Part shown: positions 16,332 to 24,787 of the stretch, piece after piece | How positions within the stretch are numbered: the stretch's first letter is position 1 | Layout: every line of letters starts with the position of its first letter | Assembly (NCBI GenBank): GCA_030538425.1 | Contig: JAUNTZ010000021.1 | Coordinates: forward strand, 1-41,794 | Origin: Paracoccus sp. (in: a-proteobacteria) | Lineage (GTDB): Bacteria > Pseudomonadota > Alphaproteobacteria > Rhodobacterales > Rhodobacteraceae | DNA: 41,794 nucleotides | Direction: 5' to 3' | Program-made: the position numbers and the translations under genes | Notes under the pieces: model-generated | Told to the model about the DNA's origin: nothing | Database searches by the model: none | Seen by the model: the letters and a program-made list of their open reading frames with translations, nothing else

Positions 16332-16436
16332 AGGGATTACGGAACAAGGCGCCGGGCTATTCCCGGCAATGGTGCAAAAAATTTGGGCCGTTGCGCGGTG
16401 GGTATTTTTGTGATGAAGAAACAATGGGTTGTGATG

Positions 16437-16470
16437 TGAAAAAAGGCGGCGCTTTGGGGGCGCCGCCTTT
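16437..16470 (-). terminator. Rho-independent terminator of the TRAP operon
   Basis: An 11-bp perfect stem (AAAGGCGGCGC / GCGCCGCCTTT) with a 7-base loop is followed on the minus strand by six T. It begins 24 bases past the TRAP permease stop codon. It shows that the Arg-rich peptide gene downstream is a separate transcription unit. Confidence 0.88.
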
Positions 16471-16493
16471 GTTTTTGGGGTTTTGCGGCCCGG

Positions 16494-18536
16494 TCAGGCC
16501 GGGGCGGGGGCCGCGCGATGGCGGTTCTGCGCCCAGTTCAGGCCCAGTATGCCAAGCAGGCCGATCGTGCCGATGATCTCGACCGTGAGGTCAGGCCAGA
16601 ACAGCGCCACGATCAGCGGCACGCAGAGGATGCGCCACAGCCAGTTCATCGGCCCGAACAGCCAGCCATCCAGAACCGCCGCAAAGGCCACCAACCCCAA
16701 TATCGCGATGAACCCCGTGAACAGCACATAAGGCAGCGGGCCGCCCATGATGATTTCCGGGTTGAACACGAAAAAGCAGGGAATGAGATACAGGCCCTTG
16801 GCATATTTCCACGCCTGAAAGCTGGTCTTCATCGGGTCCGCCTTCGCCAATGCCGCCCCCGCAAAGGCGGCAAGCGCAATGGGCGGTGTGACGTTACTGT
16901 CCTGCGAATACCAGAACACGACCAGATGCGCGATCAGCAGCGGAATGCCGAACTCGGTCTCAAGCGCGGGGCCGACCAGAACGATCAGCACGATATAGGA
17001 GGCCGTCACCGGCAGGCCCAAGCCGATGATCAGTGAGGCAATCAGGATCAGCAACAGCGCCAGAACAAGGTTGCCGCCCGACCATGACAGCATCAGCGAT
17101 GAGAATTTCAGGCCAAGCCCGGTCAGACCGACCACGCCCACGATAATGCCCGCCGCCGCACAGGCGACCGAGACCGAGACCGCGTTGCGCGCGCCCAGCT
17201 CCAGCGATTCCCAGATGACCAGAAAACCGCGCATGAGCGACTGTTTGATCCGCTCGCCGGTCAGCGGCCCGTCCTTGAACAGGTGCCAGACCCCGCGCAT
17301 CGCCGCGACCGCCACGACGGAGACGATGGCCCAGAAGCCCACCCGCATCGGTGAAATGTTCTGGAACAGCATGAACATCAGCACGCCCAGCGGTAGCAGG
17401 AACTGCCAGCCGTCTTTAAGCACATCGCGCACTTTAGGCAGGTCTTTGGCGGGCAGCCCCGCCATGCCCGCCTTCATCGCGGCCAGATGAACGAAGAGGT
17501 AAACGGTGCCAAGGTAAAGGATGGCCGGGAAGACCGAGACCTTGACGATCTCGACATAAGGCACGTTGGTATATTGTGAGATGAGAAAGGCGCCTGCGCC
17601 CATCAGAGGCGGGGTGATCTGACCGCCGGTTGAGGCGGCGGCCTCGATCCCGCCCGCCTGTTCGGGCTTGTAGCCAAGCCGCTTCATCAGCGGGATGGTC
17701 AGCGCGCCGGTGGTCACCACGTTCGCAATGGCCGAGCCGGAAATCGACCCCATCCCCGCCGAGGCGATGACGGCGGCCTTGGCCGGACCGCCCGCCTTGC
17801 GCCCGGTCAGCGCGAAGGCGATGTCGATAAAGAACTTACCCGCGCCGGTCTTTTCCAGAAACGCGCCGAACAGCACGAACATGAACACGAATGTCGCGGC
17901 CACGCCCAAGGGCAGGCCAAAGATCCCCTCTTGGCCAAGGTAAAGCAGGCCGACCAGACGTTCCACATCTGCGCCGCGATGGCCAAGGATGCCGGGCATC
18001 CATTCGCCCAGCCATGGCAGCGCGCCCCTTGGCCCGGCCAATGCGTAAACGATCATGACGGCGGCGATGATGGTCATGGCCTTGCCCACCGCGCGGCGGC
18101 TGGCCTCAAGCAGAACCACGATGCAGATGATGCCCATGATGATATCGGTCTGCGACCACCAGCCCGCGCGTGAGACAATCGCATCCAGATTGATGAAGAT
18201 ATAGGCCGCGCTGGCCACCCCCGCCGCAATCAGCGACAGATCGACGAGCCAGGCCAGCACGCCGCGCGGGCGCGTCCCGGTCAGCGGATAAAGCAGAAAG
18301 ATCAGCGCAAAGACAAAGCCCAGATGCGCCGAGCGCTGATAGAACAGCCCCAGCGGGCGCACCCCTGCCGCATAAAGCTGGAACAGCGACAGGCCCACCG
18401 CCAGCAGGGCAATCGCCCATAGCGCGATGCGCGGTTGTATCGCGTCCGCTGCGGCGGCGTCCTTGGCCATCGCGGCGGCCCGCGCCTCGGCTTCGGCCTG
18501 AGCGATCTCCATATCGCTTTTGGCGGTTTCTGACAT
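16494..18536 (-). CDS. TRAP transporter fused permease (4TM/12TM, TAXI type)
   Basis: This 680-residue inner-membrane protein fuses the small (DctQ-like) and large (DctM-like) TRAP subunits, as is usual with TAXI binding proteins. A cytoplasmic, Ala- and charge-rich N-terminus leads into about 16-18 helices. The large-subunit signatures GSISGSAIANVVTTGALTIP, ASTGGQITPPLMGAGAFLIS and SQDSNVTPPIALAAFAGAALA are all clear. It uses the sodium gradient to import an organic solute delivered by the periplasmic TAXI protein. GAGGAGGAA precedes the start. The DUF1850 gene is 58 bases upstream and the TAXI gene lies before that. The solute is not evident. Confidence 0.94.
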   Translation of the reverse strand: MSETAKSDMEIAQAEAEARAAAMAKDAAAADAIQPRIALWAIALLAVGLSLFQLYAAGVRPLGLFYQRSAHLGFVFALIFLLYPLTGTRPRGVLAWLVDLSLIAAGVASAAYIFINLDAIVSRAGWWSQTDIIMGIICIVVLLEASRRAVGKAMTIIAAVMIVYALAGPRGALPWLGEWMPGILGHRGADVERLVGLLYLGQEGIFGLPLGVAATFVFMFVLFGAFLEKTGAGKFFIDIAFALTGRKAGGPAKAAVIASAGMGSISGSAIANVVTTGALTIPLMKRLGYKPEQAGGIEAAASTGGQITPPLMGAGAFLISQYTNVPYVEIVKVSVFPAILYLGTVYLFVHLAAMKAGMAGLPAKDLPKVRDVLKDGWQFLLPLGVLMFMLFQNISPMRVGFWAIVSVVAVAAMRGVWHLFKDGPLTGERIKQSLMRGFLVIWESLELGARNAVSVSVACAAAGIIVGVVGLTGLGLKFSSLMLSWSGGNLVLALLLILIASLIIGLGLPVTASYIVLIVLVGPALETEFGIPLLIAHLVVFWYSQDSNVTPPIALAAFAGAALAKADPMKTSFQAWKYAKGLYLIPCFFVFNPEIIMGGPLPYVLFTGFIAILGLVAFAAVLDGWLFGPMNWLWRILCVPLIVALFWPDLTVEIIGTIGLLGILGLNWAQNRHRAAPAPA

Positions 18537-18594
18537 GGAACGGCTTCCTCCTCGTTGGCGCCCGCTTTGGCACGGGTCGGGTCGTTTTTATGTT

Positions 18595-19119
18595 TTATCG
18601 GTCCTGGGTGACGCTCTGTCTATGCGTTTCGTCCACCAGAACCAGATTGATCCTTGATGCATGGGGGGCGAGCCGCCAGATCGGCACCACCCCCGCCGCG
18701 CCGCGCAATTCCTGCGCGACATGGGGGGCGGCAACGCGTAGGGACAGGCGGTTGCCGGGCAGGGTCTCGTCGATCTGGTCGATCAGATAGCCGCCCGCGA
18801 CCGCGCGGGGCTGGCCGCGACCGGGGATCTCACCCAGACCGGCCGCGTAATCATGCAGGAAACTGGCCGCCAGTGTCAGCCGCCCGGCGCGGTTCTCGAA
18901 ACAGTCAGCGACCGCGCCGCCGGTGACCGAGTGGAACCAGTGCAGGCAGATGCGCGCGCCTTGGGGCATGGCCAGCGCGGCAAGCCTTTCGCCCTCCATG
19001 ACCACCTCAAGCCGCGGGGCGGGCAGATCGACCTGCCACGCCGCCGCCCCCTGCGCCATGCCCAAGCCAAGACCAAGCGCGACGGCGAACGCGCGGCCCG
19101 GCCTGTCTTTTGTCGGCAA
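18595..19119 (-). CDS. DUF1850 protein of the TAXI-TRAP system
   Basis: DUF1850 proteins are encoded between TAXI binding proteins and fused TRAP permeases and are thought to be exported accessory factors. The family core is visible from LEVVMEGERLAALAMPQGAR through LHWFHSVTGGAVADCFE to RLAPHASRINLVLVDE. I place the start at a TTG (residue sequence MPTKDRPGRAFAVALGLGLG as initiator Met), giving a 174-residue protein with a signal peptide ending in GAAA. The longer ORF starts at an ATG overlapping the TAXI stop codon. It would read through a strong terminator and a G-rich intergenic motif, so it is probably accidental. An ATG inside the signal region is another option. Confidence 0.72.
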   Translation of the reverse strand: MPTKDRPGRAFAVALGLGLGMAQGAAAWQVDLPAPRLEVVMEGERLAALAMPQGARICLHWFHSVTGGAVADCFENRAGRLTLAASFLHDYAAGLGEIPGRGQPRAVAGGYLIDQIDETLPGNRLSLRVAAPHVAQELRGAAGVVPIWRLAPHASRINLVLVDETHRQSVTQDR

Positions 19120-19189
19120 ATATCCTCGGGGGGAGGCCCGCAGGGCCGGGGGGCAGACGGCCCCCTTCCGCCGCGCAAGGCAGGCGCAG

Positions 19190-19218
19190 AAAAAAGCCGC
19201 GCCCGGACAGGCGCGGCT
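19190..19218 (-). terminator. Internal terminator after the TAXI binding-protein gene
   Basis: AGCCGCGCC and GGCGCGGCT form a perfect 9-bp stem with a 6-base loop, followed on the minus strand by six T. It lies about 24 bases after the TAXI stop codon and before the DUF1850 start. Partial termination here would give more binding protein than permease, as is common in transporter operons. Confidence 0.85.
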
Positions 19219-19241
19219 GATATTGGCGGCAATCCGGCGCA

Positions 19242-20210
19242 TCAGGGGCGCTGATGGTCCTGAATCTCGGCGCCGATCTCTTCCAGATAGCGGATCGTGC
19301 CGGGATGGAACGGGATCGGGGTCGAGGTGGTCGAGAACTCAACCGTCATGTCCTTGGCCGCCGGATGGGTCGAGATCAGGAAATCCGTGTTCTCATACAT
19401 CATCTTGGTGATCTCATAAGCCAGCTCTTCGGGCATATCCTCATTCACGATCAGCACGTTGGGCGTGGCGATGGTGGCCACATCCTCAGCCACGCCGTCA
19501 TAGGTGCCCGCCACCAGCGTATAGGCGGCAAAGGTCGGCTCGACCTCAAGCGCGGCGTTGATCTGATCCTCGGTCAGATTGACGAACTGGATGGTCCGGG
19601 TCGCGGCCAGGTTCATGATCGAGGAAGTGGGCGGCCCCACGCTCCAGAAACCGGCGACGACATCGCCATCGCGCAGCGCATCGGCAGTTTCGTTGAAGTT
19701 CAGCCGCTCGGGCGTGATGTCACTATAGGTGATGCCGTTCGCCTCAAGGATCTGGCGGGCGCTGATCTCGGTGCCCGAACCCGGCGCGCCGACCGAGATG
19801 CGCTTGCCGCGCAGATCGTCAAGCGAGCTGATGCCGGTGCCCTCGACCGTCACAAGCTGCACCGCATTGGGATAGATCGAGGCCAGCGCGCGCAGATTGG
19901 TGACCGGGCGGCCTTCAAAATCATTGGTGCCGTTATAGGCCTGATAAACCGTGTCGGCCAAGGCGAAGGCGATGTCGCTGTTGTCGCGCGCGATCAGGGC
20001 GACATTCTCGACCGAGGCGCCGGTGACCTCGGCAGAGGCGGAATAGCCCTCGATATTGCGGTTGATCAGCTCAGCCAGACCGCCGCCCAGCGGAAAGTAA
20101 ACCCCGCCCGTGCCGCCGGTCGCGATGGACAGTTCCTCGGCGCTTGCCGCGACAGGTGCGGCGATGGCCGCGACGGCGGCGAGTGCCGCCATCTTGCGAA
20201 TTGCGTTCAT
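19242..20210 (-). CDS. TAXI family TRAP solute-binding protein
   Basis: This periplasmic receptor captures the solute for the fused TRAP permease encoded downstream. The 322-residue precursor has a signal peptide (MNAIRKMAALAAVAAIAAPV, ending AASA) and then the family N-terminus ELSIATGGTGGVYFPLGGGLAE. Further landmarks are DDLRGKRISVGAPGSGTEISA and the VGPPTSSIMNLA region. The start is preceded by GGGAGA at proper spacing. The 98 upstream codons of the longest ORF overlap the promoter region and lack similarity. It is the first gene of the operon TAXI-DUF1850-permease and is followed by its own terminator. The family commonly binds small carboxylates or glutamate, but the ligand is unknown. 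Confidence 0.94.
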   Translation of the reverse strand: MNAIRKMAALAAVAAIAAPVAASAEELSIATGGTGGVYFPLGGGLAELINRNIEGYSASAEVTGASVENVALIARDNSDIAFALADTVYQAYNGTNDFEGRPVTNLRALASIYPNAVQLVTVEGTGISSLDDLRGKRISVGAPGSGTEISARQILEANGITYSDITPERLNFNETADALRDGDVVAGFWSVGPPTSSIMNLAATRTIQFVNLTEDQINAALEVEPTFAAYTLVAGTYDGVAEDVATIATPNVLIVNEDMPEELAYEITKMMYENTDFLISTHPAAKDMTVEFSTTSTPIPFHPGTIRYLEEIGAEIQDHQRP

Positions 20211-20499
20211 GTTGTTTTCTCCCTGTTTTGCCACGGTCGCGCTGTGCAGCGCTTGCGGCATCAGGGGAACGATAGCCAGCCGGTGCCCATGGCGCAACCC
20301 GCAGGCGGCGCGGGGTCGGTTGTATAAAAGAGCAAGGCGCGGGTTGCGATTGCGGGTGCCTCCGGCGGGGATATTGGGGGACAGAAGACGAGGGGGGCCT
20401 GTTTGGTTCGCGAAGGCGGCTCCGGTCGGGCTGCGATTTCTTCGGGCGCGCGGCTTTGCGGTGGGGTGGTTTGGCTGAAGCCGCGCTTCCGGTGCAGCG

Positions 20500-21060
20500 C
20501 GCAAGCGGGATCATTGCCGTCACGCGCTTTTTTGCAGGAATGCGGCAAGGCCCGCGCCTTTATACAGGACAGCACACTCGGTTTTGAGTGAAGCTGCGCT
20601 CGGCGCTCGCCGGATCACTCCGTTAGGCGCGGTTGAGTAAGGGCTCGGCGATACCTGGCCCTTTGGGGCCAGATGTGCGGGCGGTTTGGGTGACGCCCTC
20701 GTGTAGCGTGCAGGCCGGGTCGTTACTGTCACGTGTTTTTGCGCAGGAATGCGGCAGAGCCGCGCCTTTATGAGCGGACGGCGCGCCGGGCTTTGGGTGG
20801 CTTGACGCAGAGATGCGGCAAGGCTCGCGCCTTATGAACAGGCGCCGCGCGGGGCTTGGGGGAAGTCGCGCCTGGTGGCGGGCATGGGCCGGATCGTTGC
20901 CGTCAGGCGCGCTTACGCGGGGACGAGACCTTTGCCCTTTACGGGGGCGAGGCTTCGCTCGGCCTTTTGGCGCGATTTGGTGAAGCTGCGCTATGCGCAG
21001 GCCGGGTCGCATTCATCAGCCGCGCTTGCGGGGGCGGATTGAGAGACCTGCGGCCTTGTC
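20500..21060. repeat. Degenerate tandem repeats between the TAXI gene and accA
   Basis: The 880-base gap between these genes has no supported gene. Its right part holds at least four decayed copies of one sequence, starting near 20501, 20710, 20805 and 20884. The shared core is GCnGGrTCrTTnCyGTCACG, a T-rich patch, GCAGGAATGCGGCAAGGC and CGCGCCTTTAT. A second shared piece, TGAAGCYGCGCT, recurs between them (about 20475, 20588 and 20981). Copies differ by many substitutions and indels. The source gene was not identified. Minus-strand ORFs here merely read through the copies. The promoter of the TAXI operon must lie in the left part (20211-20480). Confidence 0.6.
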
Positions 21061-21094
21061 ACGCAGCTTCCCGGCAGCGGTGCAAGCGCCCGCC

Positions 21095-22051
21095 TCAGGC
21101 GAGGCCGCGTTGACCCATGTTGAGGAACTTCTCGCGCCGCGTGCGGATCAGGGTTGCGGCGTCCTTGCCGGAGAGCTCATCCAGCATCGCCGCGATGGCC
21201 TCACCCACCGCGCCAATCGCCGCCTGCGAGTCGCGCTGGGCGCCGCCGGTCGGCTCGGTGATGATGCGGTCGATCACGCCCAGACGGTGCAGATCTTGCG
21301 CGGTCAGGCGCAGCGCCTCGGCGGCCTCGCGCATCTTTTCGGCGTCTTTCCACAGGATCGAGGCGCAACCCTCGGGCGAGATCACCGAATAGATCGAATG
21401 CTCCAGCATCGCGATGCGGTTCGCCGTCGCGAAGGCCACCGCCCCGCCCGAGCCGCCCTCGCCGATAATCACCGACACAAGCGGCACACCGATTTGCAGA
21501 CATTTCTCGGTCGAACGCGCAATCGCCTCGCTTTGGCCGCGTTCCTCGGCGCCCTTGCCGGGATAGGCGCCGGGCGTGTCCACAAGCGTAATCACCGGCA
21601 GGCGGAAACGGTCGGCCATATCCATCAGCCGGATCGCCTTGCGATAGCCCTCGGGTCGGGCCATGCCGAAATTATGGGTGATGCGCGACTTGGTGTCATG
21701 GCCCTTTTCATGGCCGATCACAACGCAGGGCTGGTCGTTGAACCGTGCCAGCCCGCCCATGACCGCGTGATCGTCACCGAAGGCGCGGTCGCCCGCAAGC
21801 GGCGTGTATTCGGAAAACAGCGCGTCGATATAGGCGCGGCAATGCGGGCGCTGGGGGTGGCGGGCCACAAGGGTTTTGCGCCACGGGTCAAGATTCGCAT
21901 AAAGGTCGCGCAGCAGGGTGCTGGCCTTGGCGTCAAGCTGGGCCGCCTCTTTTTCGACATCGACGCCCTCGCCGCTGCGGGCCATGGCGCGTAGCTCGGC
22001 CGCTTTGCCTTCGATGTCGGCCAGAGGCTTTTCAAAATCGAGATAGGTCAT
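21095..22051 (-). CDS. accA: Acetyl-CoA carboxylase carboxyltransferase, alpha subunit
   Basis: AccA with AccD moves the carboxyl group from biotin carboxyl carrier protein to acetyl-CoA, the first step of fatty-acid synthesis. The 318-residue protein has the family N-terminus [20 protein letters not shown]. It has the crotonase-fold core, including [20 protein letters not shown] and [13 protein letters not shown], and ends with the C-terminal helices. Length and motifs match the family. GGAG stands about 8 bases before the ATG. It is divergent from the sppA gene. accD is elsewhere, as usual. Confidence 0.95.
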   Translation of the reverse strand: MTYLDFEKPLADIEGKAAELRAMARSGEGVDVEKEAAQLDAKASTLLRDLYANLDPWRKTLVARHPQRPHCRAYIDALFSEYTPLAGDRAFGDDHAVMGGLARFNDQPCVVIGHEKGHDTKSRITHNFGMARPEGYRKAIRLMDMADRFRLPVITLVDTPGAYPGKGAEERGQSEAIARSTEKCLQIGVPLVSVIIGEGGSGGAVAFATANRIAMLEHSIYSVISPEGCASILWKDAEKMREAAEALRLTAQDLHRLGVIDRIITEPTGGAQRDSQAAIGAVGEAIAAMLDELSGKDAATLIRTRREKFLNMGQRGLA

Positions 22052-22134
22052 GCGGGTCTCCGTCGGTTCGCGCCTTATATGCGTTGGACAGGCGGCGATT
22101 GCAACGCGGCAGACAAGCCCCTATCTGTTTGGGC

Positions 22135-22932
22135 ATGAAAATACCGTTCCTTCACCGCGCCCCCCGGGTGGCCGTGCTGCGCCTGCATGGCGTCATTGCC
22201 GCGCATGGCCGGGGCGCGCTATCCGATGCAGCACTTGCGCCCATGATCGAGCGTGCTTTTGCCCGCCGCCGCAACCTGCGCGCGGTGGCGATGGTCATCA
22301 ACTCACCCGGCGGCTCGCCGGTGCAGTCGAGCCTGATTGCCAGCCGCATCCGCCGTCTGGCCGACCGCCATGAGATCCCCGTTCACGCCTTTGTCGAGGA
22401 CGTGGCGGGCTCGGGCGGCTATTGGCTGGCGACGGCTGCGGATCAGATCTGGTGCGATCCGGCCTCGATTCTCGGCTCGATCGGTGTCGTCTCGGCGGGG
22501 TTCGGCTTTCATGAGCTGCTGGAGCGGCACGGGGTCGAGCGGCGGCTTTATACCGCCGGTCAGTCGAAATCGCTGCTGGATCCGTTCAAGCCCGAGCGCC
22601 CCGAGGATGTCGCCCGCCTGCGCGCCATTCTGGAACCCATGCATGTGATCTTCAAAGAGCAGGTGCGGACCCGGCGCGGGGCGCGACTGGCGAAAGATCG
22701 CGACCTTTTCACCGGCGATATCTGGATCGGGCAACAGGCCGTCGATCTTGGCTTGGCGGATGGCATCGCCCATCTGCAACCCAAGATGCGCGCGCTTTAT
22801 GGCGATGATATCCGCTTCAGCGTTTACGGCGTCCGCCAGCCCTTCCTGCGCCGTCTGGGCCTGTCCGCCGAGGCGGTGATCGACGCCGCCGAAGAGGCCG
22901 CGGCATTCGCCCGTTTCGGAGCGCAAAGATGA
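22135..22932 (+). CDS. sppA: Signal-peptide peptidase SppA-like protease (S49)
   Basis: S49 proteases degrade cleaved signal peptides at the inner membrane with a Ser/Lys dyad. This short, single-domain form has 265 residues. It shows VAVLRLHGVIA, the oxyanion INSPGGSPVQS loop, the nucleophile in GSGGYWLATAADQI and the lysine in GQSKSLLDPF. The N-terminus MKIPFLHRAPRV has no obvious membrane anchor, unlike E. coli SppA. The start was moved 17 codons into the ORF, because family members begin at this MKIPF-type position. The ribosome site is weak. The stop overlaps the start of the next small gene (ATGA), so the cluster is co-translated. Confidence 0.88.
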   Translation: MKIPFLHRAPRVAVLRLHGVIAAHGRGALSDAALAPMIERAFARRRNLRAVAMVINSPGGSPVQSSLIASRIRRLADRHEIPVHAFVEDVAGSGGYWLATAADQIWCDPASILGSIGVVSAGFGFHELLERHGVERRLYTAGQSKSLLDPFKPERPEDVARLRAILEPMHVIFKEQVRTRRGARLAKDRDLFTGDIWIGQQAVDLGLADGIAHLQPKMRALYGDDIRFSVYGVRQPFLRRLGLSAEAVIDAAEEAAAFARFGAQR

Positions 22933-23048
22933 GCATCAAGACCGTTCTTTTCGTCATTTTCTTCATCTGCCTGCTGGCCTTTCTGGCCGGGCCAAAGTTT
23001 CGCGGCGTGATGGCCCGCCTGCTGGGATGGAAGCGCAATGGGCGCTGA
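22929..23048 (+). CDS. 39-residue single-helix membrane protein
   Basis: This ORF begins at the ATGA overlap with the sppA stop codon and encodes MSIKTVLFVIFFICLLAFLA followed by a basic tail ending in GWKRNGR. It has one clear transmembrane segment with a positive C-terminus. It overlaps the start of the Ca/Na antiporter gene by 11 bases. Tight coupling on both sides and membrane-like composition argue for a real gene, perhaps a small partner of SppA or the antiporter. I know no function. Confidence 0.65.
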   Translation: MSIKTVLFVIFFICLLAFLAGPKFRGVMARLLGWKRNGR

Positions 23049-23991
23049 GAGCTATGCTTTCGCCGCCGATCTGGGCCTGATCGTCGCGGGGCTGGTCCTG
23101 CTGGTTCTGGGCGGGGAACAGCTTGTGCGCGGCGCGGTGGCGCTGGCGCTGCGGTTGGGCATCGCGCCGGTGATCGTGGGGCTGACGGTGGTGGCCTTCG
23201 GCACCTCTGCGCCCGAGATGATCGTGTCGGTCAACGCGGCGCTGCGGGGCTCACCCGGTATCGCGTTGGGCAATGTGGTCGGCTCGAATATCGCGAATGT
23301 GCTGGTTATTCTGGGGCTGACCGCGCTGATCGCGCCAATTGCGACGCAGGGGCGCGGGTTCCGGTCAAGCTGGTTCTATATGGTCGCGGCCTCGGTGCTG
23401 CTGATCGTGCTGTGCCTGCTTGGCCCGCTGCATTTCTGGCATGGCGTGGTGCTGCTGGCGGGCATGGCTTTGGTGTTGTCGGCGCAGATCGGCCAAGCGC
23501 GGCGCTATGGCAGTGATGATGCGCCCGAGGACGGGGCAGGCCGGATCAGCGGCGCGCGCATCGCGCTGTTGCTGGCGGTGGGTCTTGTCCTTTTGCCGCT
23601 GGGCGCGCGGCTGCTGGTGAGTGGCGCGACCGATATCGCGCGCGGCTTTGGCATCAGCGAGGCGGTGATCGGGCTGACGCTGGTCGCGCTTGGCACCTCA
23701 TTGCCGGAACTGGCGGCCTCGGTCGTGGCGGCGCGGCGCGGACAGTCAGGAATTGCGCTGGGCAATGTGATCGGCTCGAACATTTTCAACATTCTGGCGA
23801 TCATGGGCATCACCTCATTCTTCGGCCCGCTGCATGTCCCGCCTGAGATGATGCGCTTTGACCTGTGGCTGATGCTGGCCTGCGCCGTCGTCATCGCGCC
23901 CTTCCTGTTCACGGGCCGCCGGATCGGACGGGTCGCGGGCGGCGCGCTGCTGGCGGCTTACGCGATCTATGTCGGGTATCTGCTGATATGA
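23038..23991 (+). CDS. Calcium/sodium antiporter (CaCA family, YrbG-like)
   Basis: This 317-residue inner-membrane exchanger has about ten helices. Both alpha repeats are clear: FGTSAPEMIVSVNAALRG followed by GIALGNVVGSNIANVLVILG, and LGTSLPELAASVVAARRG followed by GIALGNVIGSNIFNILAIMG. These carry the acidic and Asn residues that bind Ca/Na in this family. Length matches YrbG. It lies in a cluster with overlapping stop and start codons (sppA, small protein, antiporter, SDR), so all four are probably made from one transcript. The ion used was not tested. Confidence 0.92.
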   Translation: MGAESYAFAADLGLIVAGLVLLVLGGEQLVRGAVALALRLGIAPVIVGLTVVAFGTSAPEMIVSVNAALRGSPGIALGNVVGSNIANVLVILGLTALIAPIATQGRGFRSSWFYMVAASVLLIVLCLLGPLHFWHGVVLLAGMALVLSAQIGQARRYGSDDAPEDGAGRISGARIALLLAVGLVLLPLGARLLVSGATDIARGFGISEAVIGLTLVALGTSLPELAASVVAARRGQSGIALGNVIGSNIFNILAIMGITSFFGPLHVPPEMMRFDLWLMLACAVVIAPFLFTGRRIGRVAGGALLAAYAIYVGYLLI

Positions 23992-24761
23992 GCGTGGCTT
24001 TGGTGACCGGGGCCGCGCGGCGGCTGGGGCGCGCGATGGCGCTGGAGCTGGCGGCGCAGGGCCATGATGTGGCGATCCACTATCACGGCTCAAAGGATGA
24101 GGCCGAACGGACCGCCGCCGATTGTCGCAAGGCGGGGGTGCGGGCGGCGATCTTCAACGCCAACCTGCTGGATCTGGACCAGACCGAGATGCTGATGGCG
24201 CGGGTCGTGGACGGGCTGGGGCAGGTCTCGGTTCTGGTGAACAATGCCTCGATCTTTGATTACGACAATATGCGCACGGCCAGCCGGGAAAGCTGGGACC
24301 GTCATATCGGCTCAAACCTGCGCGCGCCCTTTGTTCTGTCGCAGGCATTCGCGCTGCAAGCCCCCAAGGCCGACCGCAGCGGGGATGAGCCGGTCGCGGG
24401 CGGGCTGATCGTCAATATGGTCGATCAGCGCGTGCTGAAACCCACGCCCGAATTCATCACCTATTCGCTGGCAAAGGCCGCGCTTTGGGATCTGACCCGG
24501 ACCATGGCGCAGGCTCTGGCCCCCGATATTCGGGTGAACGCGATTGGTCCCGGCCCGACCATGCAGGGCGCGCGCCAGTCCGCCGATCATTTCGCCCGCC
24601 AACGCGCCGCCACCATTCTGGAACGCGGCGCGGATGGCGCGGATATCCGCGCGGCGCTGGCCTATCTGCTTTCAGCGCGGGCGGTGACGGGGCAGTTGAT
24701 CTGCGTTGACGGGGGGCAGCATCTGGGCTGGAAAACCCCCGATATTCTGGGGGTCGAGTAG
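23988..24761 (+). CDS. SDR oxidoreductase, pteridine-reductase/FolM-like
   Basis: This 257-residue NAD(P)H-dependent short-chain reductase starts MSVALVTGAARRLGRAMALE. The ARRLG motif, with Arg replacing the middle Gly of the usual TGxxxGxG, is typical of pteridine reductases and FolM and suggests NADPH. The active site fits that subgroup: NMVDQRVLKPTPEFITYSLAKAAL has Asp where most SDRs have Ser, plus Tyr and Lys. VNAIGPGPT follows. FolM reduces dihydromonapterin or dihydrofolate. Substrate assignment here is by motif only. The start overlaps the antiporter stop (ATGA). It is the last gene of the cluster. Confidence 0.85.
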   Translation: MSVALVTGAARRLGRAMALELAAQGHDVAIHYHGSKDEAERTAADCRKAGVRAAIFNANLLDLDQTEMLMARVVDGLGQVSVLVNNASIFDYDNMRTASRESWDRHIGSNLRAPFVLSQAFALQAPKADRSGDEPVAGGLIVNMVDQRVLKPTPEFITYSLAKAALWDLTRTMAQALAPDIRVNAIGPGPTMQGARQSADHFARQRAATILERGADGADIRAALAYLLSARAVTGQLICVDGGQHLGWKTPDILGVE

Positions 24762-24787
24762 GTCTTGCACGACAAGCCCGCGTCAAT

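Noticed and set aside
20623-21012. 129-codon minus-strand frame between accA and the TAXI gene
   Set aside because: It reads through degenerate tandem repeats, with repeated peptide phrases produced by the repeats themselves. No ribosome site.
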